A DNA stretch of 64,000 nucleotides from Rhizomys pruinosus (taxonomy: Eukaryota; Chordata; Mammalia; Rodentia; Spalacidae). The translations under genes and the position numbers were made by a program. Below the pieces are notes generated by a model that worked only from the letters and a program-made list of their open reading frames with translations, had not been told where the DNA came from and made no database searches. The stretch is from contig VZQC01013302.1 in assembly GCA_009823505.1 (NCBI GenBank), forward strand, positions 5,993,523-6,057,522, in the 5' to 3' direction. Of this stretch, positions 22,593-34,127 are shown piece by piece (position 1 is the first letter of the stretch; each line of letters opens with the position of its first letter).

Positions 22593-23498
22593 CTTTTACT
22601 GTTTTAAAACTAATTACCTGATAATGGGATTTTTATTAATTACACAAGATCTCACTCATCTCCTCTCCCTTCTTTTCTTTTTTTCATAAGACCGATCATG
22701 AAAGAAAGTTACTATATTAAAGGGACATACCTTCACTTTAAAGTCTGATCTATTATCATAGAACTTATTTCAAGAAATCAAGTGTAGAAACTCAAGTACA
22801 TGTCAAGAGATTGCCAAATGACAGGCATGGTGTTACACTACTGGAATCAAGCATTTTCAGGACTATAGGCAGAGGATCAAAAGATGGAGTCTACTAGGAG
22901 CTACATAGAAAGATCATGGTCAGCCTGGAGCTACAGAGAGGGAGAAAGAGAAAGCAAGAAATAAAGAGAGAGAATCTTGAAATAGCATTTATTTTACTAA
23001 AATTATTCAAAAACTTGTTAGGGGACTTAGATAAGCTTAAGGCAGATGTTTTTAAGTTTTATTAACTGTAGACTTCAGAAGATAAAAGGAACAATACAAT
23101 AAATCATGAAAATTATTTCCCAAGACAATGGAACAAACTGTAAAAAGTTCAGAAGAGTTACAACTATCATGTGGTATGTCCCACTGCATAGATCTTCCAA
23201 GCAACTGAACTTATTCTGAGTATAAGAACCGAGGTGATTTTAGATGTATGAAGAGATCTAGAGAATCTATTGTAGAAAAGCAGCTGTGTATGTTCAGGCG
23301 ATAGTCGATATTTCTGACGAGAGCAAATAGACCTGTTAGGCGACAGGGAAACATAAGGACTGGAGAACTCTACAGGGAGTAGGAAAATCGAAATCATTGA
23401 ATACATCTACAAAAAATTGCGGATGTTTTATCCATAAAATGCTGAACACGAGTTTAATTATAAATGAAAAACAAAAGAAAGATTTCATACCATGAAGC

Positions 23499-23668
23499 TT
23501 TTTTTTTTTTTTTTTTGCGTGTTTTCGCCGGACAGATCTCCTGTAGCCCCAGCTGTTCCTGGAATTCACTCTGTAGACCGGCTGGCCTTGATTTCACAGA
23601 GATGAAACGGGGCGTTTTTTGCCTTCCAAGTGCTAGGAATTAAAGGCATGCGCCACCCACGTCTGGCG
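23499..23668 (-). mobile_element. B1 SINE, antisense (unit 2 copy)
   Basis: Counterpart of 20254-20418, with the same insertion point after 'ccatgaag'. It differs by scattered one-base changes. Confidence 0.9.
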
Positions 23669-23702
23669 AAGCTTTTTTTTTTTTTTTTAAGTATGAAAAT
23701 TT

Positions 23703-23872
23703 GGGGGACAGGCGTGGTAGCCACACTTTAATCTAGCACTTGGGAGGCGAAAGCAGGGCGGGATCTTATGAGTTCCAGGCCAGCTGGGACACAAAGTGAA
23801 GTCCAGGACAGCGGCGTGGCTATAGAGAGAACCTATCTCAACAGACCAAAAAAAAAAAAAAAAAAAAAAGTT
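23703..23872 (+). mobile_element. B1 SINE, sense (unit 2 copy)
   Basis: Counterpart of 20454-20627, with a 20-base A tail. 'gagttccaggccagctggga' is closer to standard B1 than the unit 1 copy. Confidence 0.9.
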
Positions 23873-25970
23873 TTGAGCTATAATTATGGGAAAAACACCA
23901 AAATACTGAATAAAGAGCAGAACTTCGTTAATAGATTTAATGTGGAAGCCAAGAAGAATAAATTACTACATACACAACTTTAGACTTAGGAGGCTGATTT
24001 ATGGGTGAATGATTATTTACCTGTCAAAAAGAAAATTTTCACTAATGTGAATTATTTCCATGCAGGTTTTACCAATTAGACAATATGTATTTGGTAAAAG
24101 TCATTCCAACAGGAATATTTCTAATGATTTCCAACTTGCAAAGTTATATATGATTTACATAAACCCCCAAACCCAATTAGCCACAACTATTACTACTAGG
24201 TATCTAATATTATGAAAATAATATTTCAAAAGTGGTATAATTTATCTATGCCTATTTTCTTTCCATAGTCCATCTTCAAAAACTTCTAAATTGAGGGCAA
24301 TTTTATAAATTCAAGCTGGGTCACATACGTATATGACATAATTGTAAAGCTCTCATTTTTTCTTTCTTGTATTCTCTAACCTACCCAAAATTAAATATTT
24401 GAAACTTGTTTTGCCACTCTTTTTTTTTAAATTCTGCCGTGACTCACATGTATTGTAATAATTTCACAACCTGTACGGATCCTAACTGAAGTATCCTGAT
24501 GACTTCTGTTAGAAAAGGCCGATGATTCAAGTACTCTCTTAGAATTTAGAAATATATTTTACACTTTCAATGAAATGAGAGCACCATTACGTTTTCTTAC
24601 CGTGTGAAAGGCCATGAAAAAAGATAAGTTTTCAAATACTGTTTCCCAAACTTATACACTATATATCACAGAATAAAAAATTATTTTGCACCAAGGTAAA
24701 CAATTATAGGGTAGATTTATCATTTGTTTTGCTGTCTTGGTCAGATTTGCTGTGCTATAATACAGTGCTTGAGATTGAAAGTTGATATAATGACGAAAAT
24801 TTCTTTCTTAAAAGTTCTTAGGCAGGGAACATCCAAGGAAATGGTGGTACGCATTACATTTGGGTCTGTTGATATGTTCTTTCGGGGTGGTAGAAGTCAA
24901 AAAGGCCAGAGAGGATAAATATGCCTCCATAGGCAAAGGACAGAAAAAAAAATAGGCCTCCTCTCCCACAAACCCAACTTGTGGTAATACTAACCCATTC
25001 ATGAGGCTAAATGCCTAATAATCTAAGCACCTTCCAAAGGAACACATCTTTTAACAGTTCCATCAAGCGTTGTTCTTTCAGTGCATTCATTTTAGAGAGG
25101 AAAGCTTTCAAATCATACCACCTGTGAACATAGTGTTTTGCATTTAGTCAATAGGTAATGGCTAATCAAATGGAATAAGTCCTAATGGTACAATTTAAAA
25201 TATCTTGTCTCACCTTCATAAGGAGAAATAATTTCAGTACGTCAACTCGGTTCCCAAATATTTTATTTAAATTAGGTTAAACTTCTAACCATTAAGGATG
25301 AACTGTAAATTGTCTTTTGATACTCATTAATAATAGATATTTATGTATCCCTATTCTTGACCATTTGCCAGCTTGTAATTCCATATTTCTAATTTTCAGA
25401 TTTGACATTGGCACTTAGCATATAAGATATTTTACACAACTGTAACTAAATGATAGAAAATATTTGGCAAATAAGTGATAATATTTATGAGAACCTTCAT
25501 TCTTTTCTGCCTGATAAAAAGGAAAGAAATTTGTATTATAAATCAAGAATATGTTGTAGGCGAGAGAAAAAATTGTGATGGAGAAAAAAAAGCAGAAAAT
25601 AATTTTTAGTCTATTTATGGTAGACTAATTCTAAGTTGTTGAAAGTATGCAACAGCTATGAACTATAAAAACAGCATAATGCCTACAAAGTATACCAGGG
25701 AGGGTTGCAAAGATTGTGCATGAAGGAGCAACAAAATACCCATGGCCTAAGTGATAAAAGGGCCAATTTCACAACTTGAATACATTCCACAAATTTATAT
25801 ATTTCTGCAGATAAACATATATTATCTATATATCTCTCTATATATTCTATATAATATATATCACATATTAGACGGAGATGTTTGTCCCCAAGTTCGAGGT
25901 CATACCTACAGAGAACGCTTGTTGTAAAATTCTCTGAAGTTTTGAAATGAAAGGTTTTTTTAAGGCAAAT

Positions 25971-26117
25971 ATGGACTGGGCATGTTGGCATATGCCTTTA
26001 TTCACAGCACTCTGGAAGCATAGGAAGGCAGATGTCTGTGAGTTCAAAGTCAGCCTGGTCTACATAGGGAGCTCTAGGCCAGCTGGTAATAAAGGGAGAT
26101 CCTGTCTCAAAAAGACC
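25971..26117 (+). mobile_element. B1 SINE
   Basis: 'gactgggcatgttggcatat', 'gttcaaagtcagcctggtct' and 'agatcctgtctcaaaaagac'. Its tail runs straight into the left target-site copy of the next L1. Confidence 0.88.
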
Positions 26118-26171
26118 AAAAAGAAATAAAAGGTCAAATATGGAACAGAACACAGATGGATTCTAACACCA
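26118..26171 (+). repeat. Left 54-bp target-site duplication
   Basis: The 54 bases starting 'aaaaagaaataaaaggtcaa' and ending 'gattctaacacca' recur exactly at 26647-26700. Up to about 7 leading bases could be A-tail overlap, leaving at least 47 bp of true duplication. Confidence 0.9.
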
Positions 26172-26646
26172 GTAGACTGTTTTGCTTCTCATCCACCTGG
26201 ACCCCTTTTCTAAGCCTAGGGAACAATCTGCGGAAGAGGGGGCACACTAAAATGTAAGGGCTGCGATTGGGATGAATGGTGAAACTACAACAATATAGAC
26301 TGGACACTCATTTGATCAACTTGATTGAACATACAAGCCCTCCCTGCTGGATGGTGGGACCCATGAGCTGTGTGGGTTTGGGCACAACTGCTCGCAAATT
26401 GGTTTTACATGAAGGATGCTTGTACTCACAAATTATCACTTATTGTTAAAAAAATGAAATAAAAAACAAAACAAAACAAAACAGAAAGATGCAGAAAATT
26501 TACGGCAGAATGCATGATCTGGGATGGGTAGGGGTGGGGTTTGGGGAAGGGAAGGGGATATATGCCTGAACTGAACTGGAAAATGATGTATGAAATACAC
26601 AAAGCATCAATAAAAAAATAAATAAATAAAATAAAATTAGCATTAA
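26172..26646 (+). mobile_element. L1 3' UTR insertion, long type, strongly 5'-truncated
   Basis: A 475-bp piece homologous to 29190-29640: 'gttttgcttctcatccacct', 'gaacaatctgcggaagaggg', 'gcatgatctgggatgggtag', a G-rich tract and an A-rich tail with AATAAA. The TSD copies sit directly at both ends. Confidence 0.9.
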
Positions 26647-26700
26647 AAAAAGAAATAAAAGGTCAAATATGGAACAGAACACAGATGGATTCTAACACCA
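26647..26700 (+). repeat. Right 54-bp target-site duplication
   Basis: An exact copy of 26118-26171, immediately after the L1 A-rich tail. Confidence 0.9.
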
Positions 26701-27375
26701 AGGATGGTGTAGGAATATAAGGAAACATAGGCTTTGAGGGATCTGGGAACTTCCTCATGAACTTGTATCATAGTGTTAACAGGAACAAGACTCAAACGGT
26801 CTCAATCAGCCAAAAACTCAACCTTCGATGCCGGACGGGGACTACTGCAATACCCAGCTTGTGGGCTAAACAGCTAAGGGCATTTCAGCGTCATCAGAAT
26901 ATAGAATGCCATTTTTGGACTACCTGGGCTGTATCATGGAGGCCATTACAGGGGAATCAAGATAATATGCGTGCTTACTGGACTTCATTTGGGGGACCAT
27001 GGGAGGGAAAGACCCCAATGTGGGAACAAAAGTGCAGGATTGAGGGTTGTTTGGGATTACCAAGGAGGAACCTTTGAGCACTTCCTTAAGGAAAACGTGA
27101 CACTTTTAGGAAAAAAATCCTCCAATTCAAGTGATATGTTTATGTATGTATGTATAGGTTTATGTATATATACTGTGGCAATACAAATTGGAGAGAACAA
27201 CAACAAAAGAACTGAAAAAATCTCTGGAAAGACTCAAAAAAAGATTCAGGGCGTGTAGGGCAGAGTGCAGGGATTCGGGTGGGGTGGGAAGCATGGAAAG
27301 GGAAGCGACTCTAGATTCCATTGAGAAATGATGTATGACTTATGAAATAAGTTTAATAACAATAAAAAAATAGCA
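26701..27375 (+). mobile_element. L1 3' end, short type, with an unfamiliar upstream part
   Basis: The end is a standard short-type L1 3' end: 'gagagaacaacaacaaaag', the G-rich 'cgggtggggtgggaagc', 'attgagaaatgatgtatgac' and an AATAAA tail at 27360-27370. The upstream ~400 bp (26701-27110) is not recognised. It contains a 106-codon frame at 26757-27077 with no known domain. It may be L1 3' UTR of another subfamily. Confidence 0.6.
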
Positions 27376-27379
27376 CACA

Positions 27380-29640
27380 CACAAAGAATGGGAAAAATGG
27401 GTGCATATTTAATTGACGTGAGTTCAACAAGTATCCAGTTTTGTCCAGACTCTGTCTACAGGATACATGGTGTTTTAGGACTTAGTAAAAGTAAATATGT
27501 GCATATTAAACAACATTGGTTTAAAGGCTGATAAAAATGGTAATGCATCTGAGTTAATTGGTGATATAAATTGCTGTTGTCCACATTAGCCTTAATTAAA
27601 AACTGTATAACAATTACTCTGGGATTGGTATAAACAAATGTTCTCTATAATTTTGCTGTCATATAGTATCACCTGGTAGCAATCTCTTTCACCTATAGGA
27701 TGATTTAATTTAAAAATAAAGTTTGTTTCCCAAGTTAATCACATACAGTAACCCAAAACAGCATGGGTGAACTTGATGAAATCTGTGCCTTGATTCCACC
27801 CTATAGGTATATATAATACAACTGCTTTTTTGAGACTCATGGGTCAAAAATAAAAACCTAAAATAAAAAAGGAGGATATAGATAGATATGAAAACTTTTT
27901 GTCAAAAAACCTTGCAACCCAAATCTTAAAACTAACTATGGGAAAGGATTTGTATGTTCCAACAGGCCAGAGTATCACCAACTTAATGGCTGAGAAAGAA
28001 AATGCAGCTTTGCAGTGAGTAGGATGTACCAGAAAGTGCCAGCAGAAGGATTGACTCCTCTGGGCATTGAAGGGAAGAAATGCCTCAGATTGCTGCAGAC
28101 ATCAGGCCCCTCTGTGGATCCTACTAGTAACAACTATTTTTAATGAATCCTAACGAAGCTTACCTTCTAGGTGCCGCAAAGGTTTTAATACAAGAGACTT
28201 TCTTAACTCCCCCCCAAAGAATAAGGAGAAATAAGAGGATGATGAGGTCATTCTCCAGCTGTAGATTGGAACCAGCTGTTATAGAAGTGTTCTCTTGTAA
28301 AATCAGTAAAACTGCCTTCTTTAATTGACTAATGGACATAGAAACTGTGAAAAGGATTATTTTCTATTCAGAACCAAATATAATGCTAAAGTCTCCTTAA
28401 GCTATGCACTTAAACAAAATATATCAATACAGGAGCTCTGACATCAACAATGGATTATTCTACCAAGGAGATGTTGGCCAGGGGATCCAAGCCCCCACAA
28501 ATGGTAAAGGCTCCTTGCCTCCTAACTGGGATATCTGCAGGAAGAGAGGCGATAAGGCCCTGCTGTTGAAGACCTGATACAAACATGGGAAAGATGTATG
28601 GAGACCGCACTTGCAAGTATACAGATGGTCTCTGGAATGCCAGAGAGTGTTACCAAAGGCCACTAAACCAATAAAGCAAATATAGGTCTCCTTGAGTCAA
28701 GCAAGACTCCTCCGTCAGCACCAGCTACACCTCATCTGCCTGGAAATACTGTGCAGCAGTGGCAGCCATATGTCTGTATATCCCAAATCTAATTGGCTAT
28801 TGGCTCTCTCCTTGGAGGAATAACCCACGGCTGATGCCACAAGCTTACATCCTCTAATGGTTAGGAGATGTTATAAACCACACGAAGACCCTGCCATACT
28901 TAACAGAAGAAAATGTAATTCATGAATTAACATACCATCCAAACATCTGTGTCTATACCAAAGTAACCTACCATAACAATTAGTACTGTTTAAATACCTA
29001 TATATCTAATTGTGTGTGCTTCATTAGTAGGATCGAAAGGCTATATATTATACTGTTTAAAACCTAAATATCTAATTGCATGTGCTTCATTAGTAGGATC
29101 GAAAGGTTATGCCTGGACAAGCTGGCAGCCCATGAAAGAAAACAGCCAGAACTGACTAGAGACCAAGACATCAGCTCCAGAGAAAGTAGAGTGTTTTGCT
29201 TCTCATCCACCTGTGCCCCTTTTCTAAGCCTAGGGAACAATCTGCGGAAGAGGGGGCGTGGTAGAATGTAAGGGCTTCGATTGGGGTTAATGGTGAAACT
29301 ACAACAATATAGACTGGACACTCATTTGATCAACTTGATTGAACATACAAGCCCCCCCTGCTGGATGGTGGGACCCATGAGCTGTGTGGGTTTGGGCACA
29401 ACTGCTTGCAAATTGGTTTTACATGAAGGATGCTTGTACTCACAAATTATCACTTATTGTTAAAAAAAAATGAAAACAAAACAAAAATAAAACAGAAAAA
29501 TGCAGAAAAGTTATGGCAGAATGCATGATCTGGGATGGGTAGGGGTGGGGTGGGGGGAAGGGAAGGGGATATATGCCTGAACTGAATCGGAAAATGATGT
29601 ATGAAATACACAAAGCATCAATAAAATAAAATAAAAAAAT
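27380..29640 (+). mobile_element. L1 3' UTR, long type (~2.26 kb), 5'-truncated
   Basis: Homologous throughout to the 3' UTR of the L1 at 57.3-64 kb: 'acatggtgttttaggactta', 'aatgcatctgagttaattgg', 'gtgaacttgatgaaatctg' and 'gaagcttaccttctaggtgc'. It ends with the shared G-rich tract and AATAAA tail. There is no ORF2 sequence at its left end, so truncation fell near the ORF2 stop. A ~66-bp unit is tandemly duplicated at about 28985-29108. Open frames inside are short and match no domain. Confidence 0.88.
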
Positions 29641-29895
29641 AAACCAAGAAATGAAAAGCAAATGATTACTGCATGGTGAGGGGGAGTAGATCTTCTTTAA
29701 GGGTGTGACTCTAGAGAAGCTGTCTAGACTACAGTGGATGAACACAGAGGGACATCTGGATAAAAATGTTTGGCCTGACCATGGATGAGGAATACCTGAA
29801 ATCTGGTGGAGGGGCTATGGTGGATAGGAAAGGGGTAGAGGATCTAAATTTGATTAAGGTGTATAATATGAAATGCACAAAAACTCAGTAAGAAT
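29641..29895 (+). mobile_element. Old L1 3' end
   Basis: 'acagtggatgaacacagag', 'gaaatctggtggaggggcta', 'gattaaggtgtataatatga' and 'gcacaaaaactcagtaagaa' fit an older L1 3' end with a lost tail. Confidence 0.55.
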
Positions 29896-30262
29896 CAGAG
29901 AGACCAAAGAAAGACAGAAAAGATAACAGAAGATCCCAGAATGGTTGATCTCAGAAAATAAATAATAAAAGTTCGTGTGGACAGACTGCCCTTAAATTTG
30001 ATGGCTTGGAAAAGTACTAGTTCATTCTAACATGAGGAAATGAAAGAAGCAGGACTTATATAAGCATGATTCTCATACCAAAAAATGTGAAAATAATGAC
30101 ACCATCAAGTAAGGCACAACGTATGTTACAGAATGCCTGAAGTCCAGTGGAGGAGGGTCAAGGGGAGTGCAGATAGGGGAGGAGATCTGGATAAGATCAA
30201 GATGTTTTGTAAGTACTTCATAAAAATTATATAAAAAGGAAATTTAAAAAATAAGTACATCT
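29896..30262 (+). mobile_element. Old L1 3' end
   Basis: 'cagaatgcctgaagtccagt' and 'ggaggagggtcaaggggagt', then 'ttcataaaaattatataaaa', repeat the L1 3' end pattern again in the same orientation. Decayed. Confidence 0.5.
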
Positions 30263-30390
30263 TTTAAAAATTAAGAAATCAAGTATTAAAAATGGATCAC
30301 AGAGTCCACAGGTTTTGGATAAATCAAGAATTTATTTTCAAACCAAATATCTAAGATGAGACTGGAAAGAATGTATAATATATCCATTTA

Positions 30391-30706
30391 GGGGGTTGGA
30401 GAGATGGCTTGGTGGTTAAGAGCACAGACTACTCTTGCAGAGGACCTGAGTTCAATTCCCATCACCCATATGGCGGCTAAGAACTATCTTTAAGCCAGGA
30501 GTGGTGGTGCATGCCTTTAATCCTAGCACTTGGGAGGCAGAGGCAGGTGGATCTCTATGAGTTCAAGGCCAGCCTGGTCTACAGAGTGACCAGGCCAGCT
30601 GGGGCTATATGGAGACCCTCTCTCAAATCAATCAATCAATCAATAAGTAAATAAATAAATAAATAAATAATAAAAAATAAAAACCACTATTAAAAAATAA
30701 AATAAG
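30391..30706 (+). mobile_element. B2-B1 chimeric SINE
   Basis: A B2 5' half (head 'ggggttggagagatggcttg' to 'ggcggctaagaactatcttt', 30391-30492) joins directly to a B1 that begins 'agccaggagtggtggtgcat' and ends in a CAAT/AAAT-rich tail. The B2 3' half is not found after the B1. Flanks 'atatccattta' (30380-30390) and 'atgtccattta' (30707-30717) bracket the whole composite, which suggests one insertion event. Confidence 0.75.
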
Positions 30707-30769
30707 ATGTCCATTTAACTCAGTAATCTAAGAAAAGTGACCAAATAAAAAATGGACAAGGTATTGAGT

Positions 30770-31400
30770 ATATTTCTGTGACAATTTTCCTCTCGTCTTT
30801 AATATTTTCGCAGAAAAAATTGATAAATAGCCCATAAGTATGTGAAAGAATATTAAAATCATTATACATTAAATAAATGTAAGTTAAATATATAGTTACC
30901 TATAACTAAAAATAGAAAATAGCAAGTTTTGATAAAGATGTGGGGAAATTATGACTTTTAGATACTGCTGGTGAGTATATAACATGGTGTAACCACTTTG
31001 ATAAATAGACTGACAATTCCTCAAAATGTTACTTTTGCTACTTCGGTATCTTCTTCAAAGAATTGGAAGTTTATTGATCCAAGTGCATAAATTAATATAA
31101 TTACATAAATAATTAATTCTTAAATTTATTTTTGGTCATTATGATTGGGTGATTTTTTTTATTTTTTTATTCCCATATAGTGGAATATTGTTTTATAATG
31201 AAGTTATGAAGTACTGCTATATGCTAGAACAGAGAAAACTAAGAACCATCTGCCAAGAAACATCAAGGAAGTATAACAAGTCACATATTATATACTTATA
31301 TGCATGTCCAAAAGAAGTAAATCTGTGGAGACAGAAGTTATATTAGAAATTTCCAGAAGTTGAAAGGAATGTGAGTACTATTGAGAAATAATATATATTT
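30770..31400 (+). mobile_element. Ancient L1M fragment (ORF2 end)
   Basis: 'aatagcccataagtatgtga', 'gataaagatgtggggaaatt', 'gatactgctggtgagtatat' and 'tcccatatagtggaatattg' follow the order of the C-terminal ORF2 region of old mammalian L1M elements. Heavily mutated. The copy in unit B is at 36119-36749. Confidence 0.7.
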
Positions 31401-31549
31401 GGAGGTACTGAAAATGTTCTAAAAGTACATTTTAGTGACATTTACTCAACTGTATGAATGTAATTGAACCATTGAATCATATATTTTGAATGAGTGAAAT
31501 TTACTGTGGTTAACTATGAAAAGATGCTTTATGTCTATGTCATCAGAGA

Positions 31550-32025
31550 AACCGAATTAAAATGACATTAACACACTACCAGCTAACCTTTAGAATGATG
31601 AAAATAGAAATATCAGGAAACCATGAATACTGACAGTAACATAAACTAGAATTCCCATTCATTGATACTTGGAATAAAAGTGATGCAGCAACTTTGCGAG
31701 ATAGATTAATAGTTTCACACAAAACAAGTATATACATACCTTGTTTTGGAGCAGTGTTCTCAAAGGAGTTTACCAAAACTTGGAAATAACCAAGATGTTC
31801 GTCAATAAGCAAATAGATGAACTGTGGTTTCTGCAAATAATGGAGAATTATTCAAAACTAAATGGAAATGAGCTTACATGACATTAAGAAAATAAGGAAA
31901 ATTTTTCAATTATGCTCCCAAGTGAAGAATAGACATGAACTACACACTGAACAATCCTAAGTGTATGATATTGTGGAGAAGGGAAACTATAAGGACATTA
32001 AAAACTCAGTTGCTGTCAGGTGTTA
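31550..32025 (+). mobile_element. Ancient L1M fragment
   Basis: 'aaaacttggaaataaccaag', 'agcaaatagatgaactgtgg' and 'ggagaattattcaaaactaa' match the old L1M end of ORF2, partly overlapping the previous fragment in L1 coordinates, so it is a separate insertion. The copy in unit B is at 36899-37374. Confidence 0.7.
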
Positions 32026-32288
32026 GAGTATATAGCTGGTGTCAAAATTAAGCTTTGATCAATGGAGGACTTGGAGCAATGGATCTGGATCTGACTTGGA
32101 AGCCTGCTCCTTAAAGATTAGCTCTTGTGATTTCAGAGGATAGTATAAAGCTGCGAAGGAAGAAAATCAATCAATGGCACAACACAGCAGCAAAGCCTAA
32201 TAACCACAACTATGACTGGCAGTGAAAACTATCCTGTTGGTGCGTTAGTGACACTTTTATCTTGGAAGTAATAAATGTCTAATTAGAT

Positions 32289-32536
32289 TTTTTTAATTTT
32301 TTTTTATTTTATTTCTGTATGTGTATGAATGTACTGTATGCATGCACGTCTGTGCACCCGTGTCGTGCAACGCCGCGGAGGTCAGAAGAGGGTCTCGGAT
32401 TCCCCTGGAACTGGAGTTCTCCTGGAATTGGAGTTTCAGACGGTTCTCGGCCGCCATGTGGGTGCTCGGGATCGCACCTGGGTCCTCTGTAAGAGCGGTC
32501 AGCGCTCTTAATCGCTAGGCCATCTCTCCAGCCCAC
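32289..32536 (-). mobile_element. B2 SINE, antisense, young-looking
   Basis: Full length with clear head 'aggccatctctccagccc' and intact CpG sites. Perfect 16-bp target-site duplication 'aaatgtctaattagat' at 32273-32288 and 32537-32552. Confidence 0.97.
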
Positions 32537-32559
32537 AAATGTCTAATTAGATGTAAAGC

Positions 32560-33440
32560 CCAGCCAATGAGATGGAACTCATGGCTGGAGAATTCATAGA
32601 TGTTAGAGAAAACACTACACTGGTCACATCCCTAGAAAAATGTAAATTCTTATTTTATTCTAAACGTATAATCCTTATATTTAAAGACAATTTTACACCT
32701 CACCACTCATCATGAAGTTTCTTTTGTAACTGATGGAGACAATTATAGAGTTGCAGAATTGGTCAAACATAGAGAACAATTATCTGTGAGATGTCCCACA
32801 CAATATGACACATCTACAATGCAACCTCCATACCTAAGACTCAGGAAAACTTACGAACTAGTAGCAGAGAGACTATTAAGAGAGACTATTAATGCATCTC
32901 CCAACTCTCATCAATGAAGTTTCCTCATGGAAAAGAAAGTGATTAAAAGAATAAAGCCACAACTGCCTAAATTGTAGAGAAGAGATTGCAGATTCTTACA
33001 TTAAACTTCTGCCACTCAAGGCCAAGAGAACACTGCAGAATAAAGAGTGTAAAGGTGCTTATATGAACTTACAGCAATGGTGACACAATGCACCAGACAC
33101 ATGCAAGCTCAAACCAGACAAACCCCAGCATAGAAGTGGGGAAATCAGTAAGAAGCCACAATTTTAGCTGAGGAACTACTGGCAACTTGTTACTGCTGGT
33201 CTAGGGAGAGTTGATATTCTTTAATGAGGTGATGCTAGATTGGTTGATGAGGCTCTAGGAGATGAACTCACTCTGAAGGATATTGGGGTACAGAAACATA
33301 TCACTATGTGTCTTAATATATATGACAGAATTCATGGAAGCCAATGGGAGATATTGGGGTTCAGGTAAGGGAGACATTCTAAATATTATCAATATATGTT
33401 ATATGAAATATATGAAAGTTCAATAAAAAATAAAATAAGT
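32560..33440 (+). mobile_element. Rodent L1 (Lx-like) 3' region
   Basis: 'catacctaagactcaggaaa' and the surrounding order match 430-640 and 45595-45660. The end near 33300-33440 ('gacagaattcatggaagcca', 'agttcaataaaaaataaaat') is an L1 3' end. The copy in unit B is at 37909-38789. Two elements may be merged here. Confidence 0.5.
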
Positions 33441-33715
33441 TGAAAATAGCAAGATGTAAATAAATGGATAAATTGGGAGAAAATGTGCAACAAGTTAAGA
33501 TGTGCAAACCCAGAAACTATTACACATAAAATCATTCTTAGAGGATTTTCCGCATAATGTTGTCTTATTGTAACTGCTGCAAAATCTAGGCTTAAGTTAT
33601 ATTCCACTTCTATGCACAGAAAAGGAGATATCTCCCAATACTAACATTCAGCATCAAGATATTATTTATTGAGGGACTGACTATATCCTTGAGGCAGTGT
33701 GTCTTGTTAGACCTT

Positions 33716-34122
33716 TGTGCTGGATAGCTTTAGTGTCAACTTGGCACACCTGGATTGAGGGAGCCTCAATTGGGAAACTGGCTCCATTGGATTGGCCTGT
33801 GGTCACATCTGTGGAGTATTATCTTGATGGTCGAGCAGAGTGGGAGAGCCCAGCTCATAATGAGTAGTGCCACCCTGGGCAGGTTATTGTGTACGGTATA
33901 AGAAGGCAGGCTGGGCATGAGCCAGGGGAGCAAGCCAGTGAACAGCACTCCTCCATGGCTTGTGCTTCAGCTTCTGCTTCCAGGTTCCTGCCCTGAGTAC
34001 TTGCCTTGGGCTCCCTGAGTGAGAACTGTGACTCAGAAGATGTAAGCTGAATAAACCGTTTCCTCCCCAAGTTGGTGTCAGTCAGAGTGTTTTGTCACAG
34101 CAATGGAAGACAAACTAGAACA
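33716..34122 (+). mobile_element. Solo LTR, MaLR/ERVL type
   Basis: 407 bp with TG...CA ends: 'tgtgctggatagctttagtg' to 'agacaaactagaaca'. It has 'gctgaataaaccgtttcctc' as polyadenylation region. The 5-bp duplication 'acctt' at 33711-33715 and 34123-34127 fits ERVL-type integration. No internal sequence. Confidence 0.85.
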
Positions 34123-34127
34123 ACCTT

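Larger units (their letters stand above)
22593..25830 (+). repeat. Tandem duplicate unit 2 (~3.2 kb)
   Basis: It repeats unit 1 in the same order, including the diverged B1, the inverted B1 pair and the 'gcctacaaagtataccaggg' block near the end. The spacing drifts from 3227 to 3250 because of small indels. It ends in an AT-rich stretch near 25830. Confidence 0.9.
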
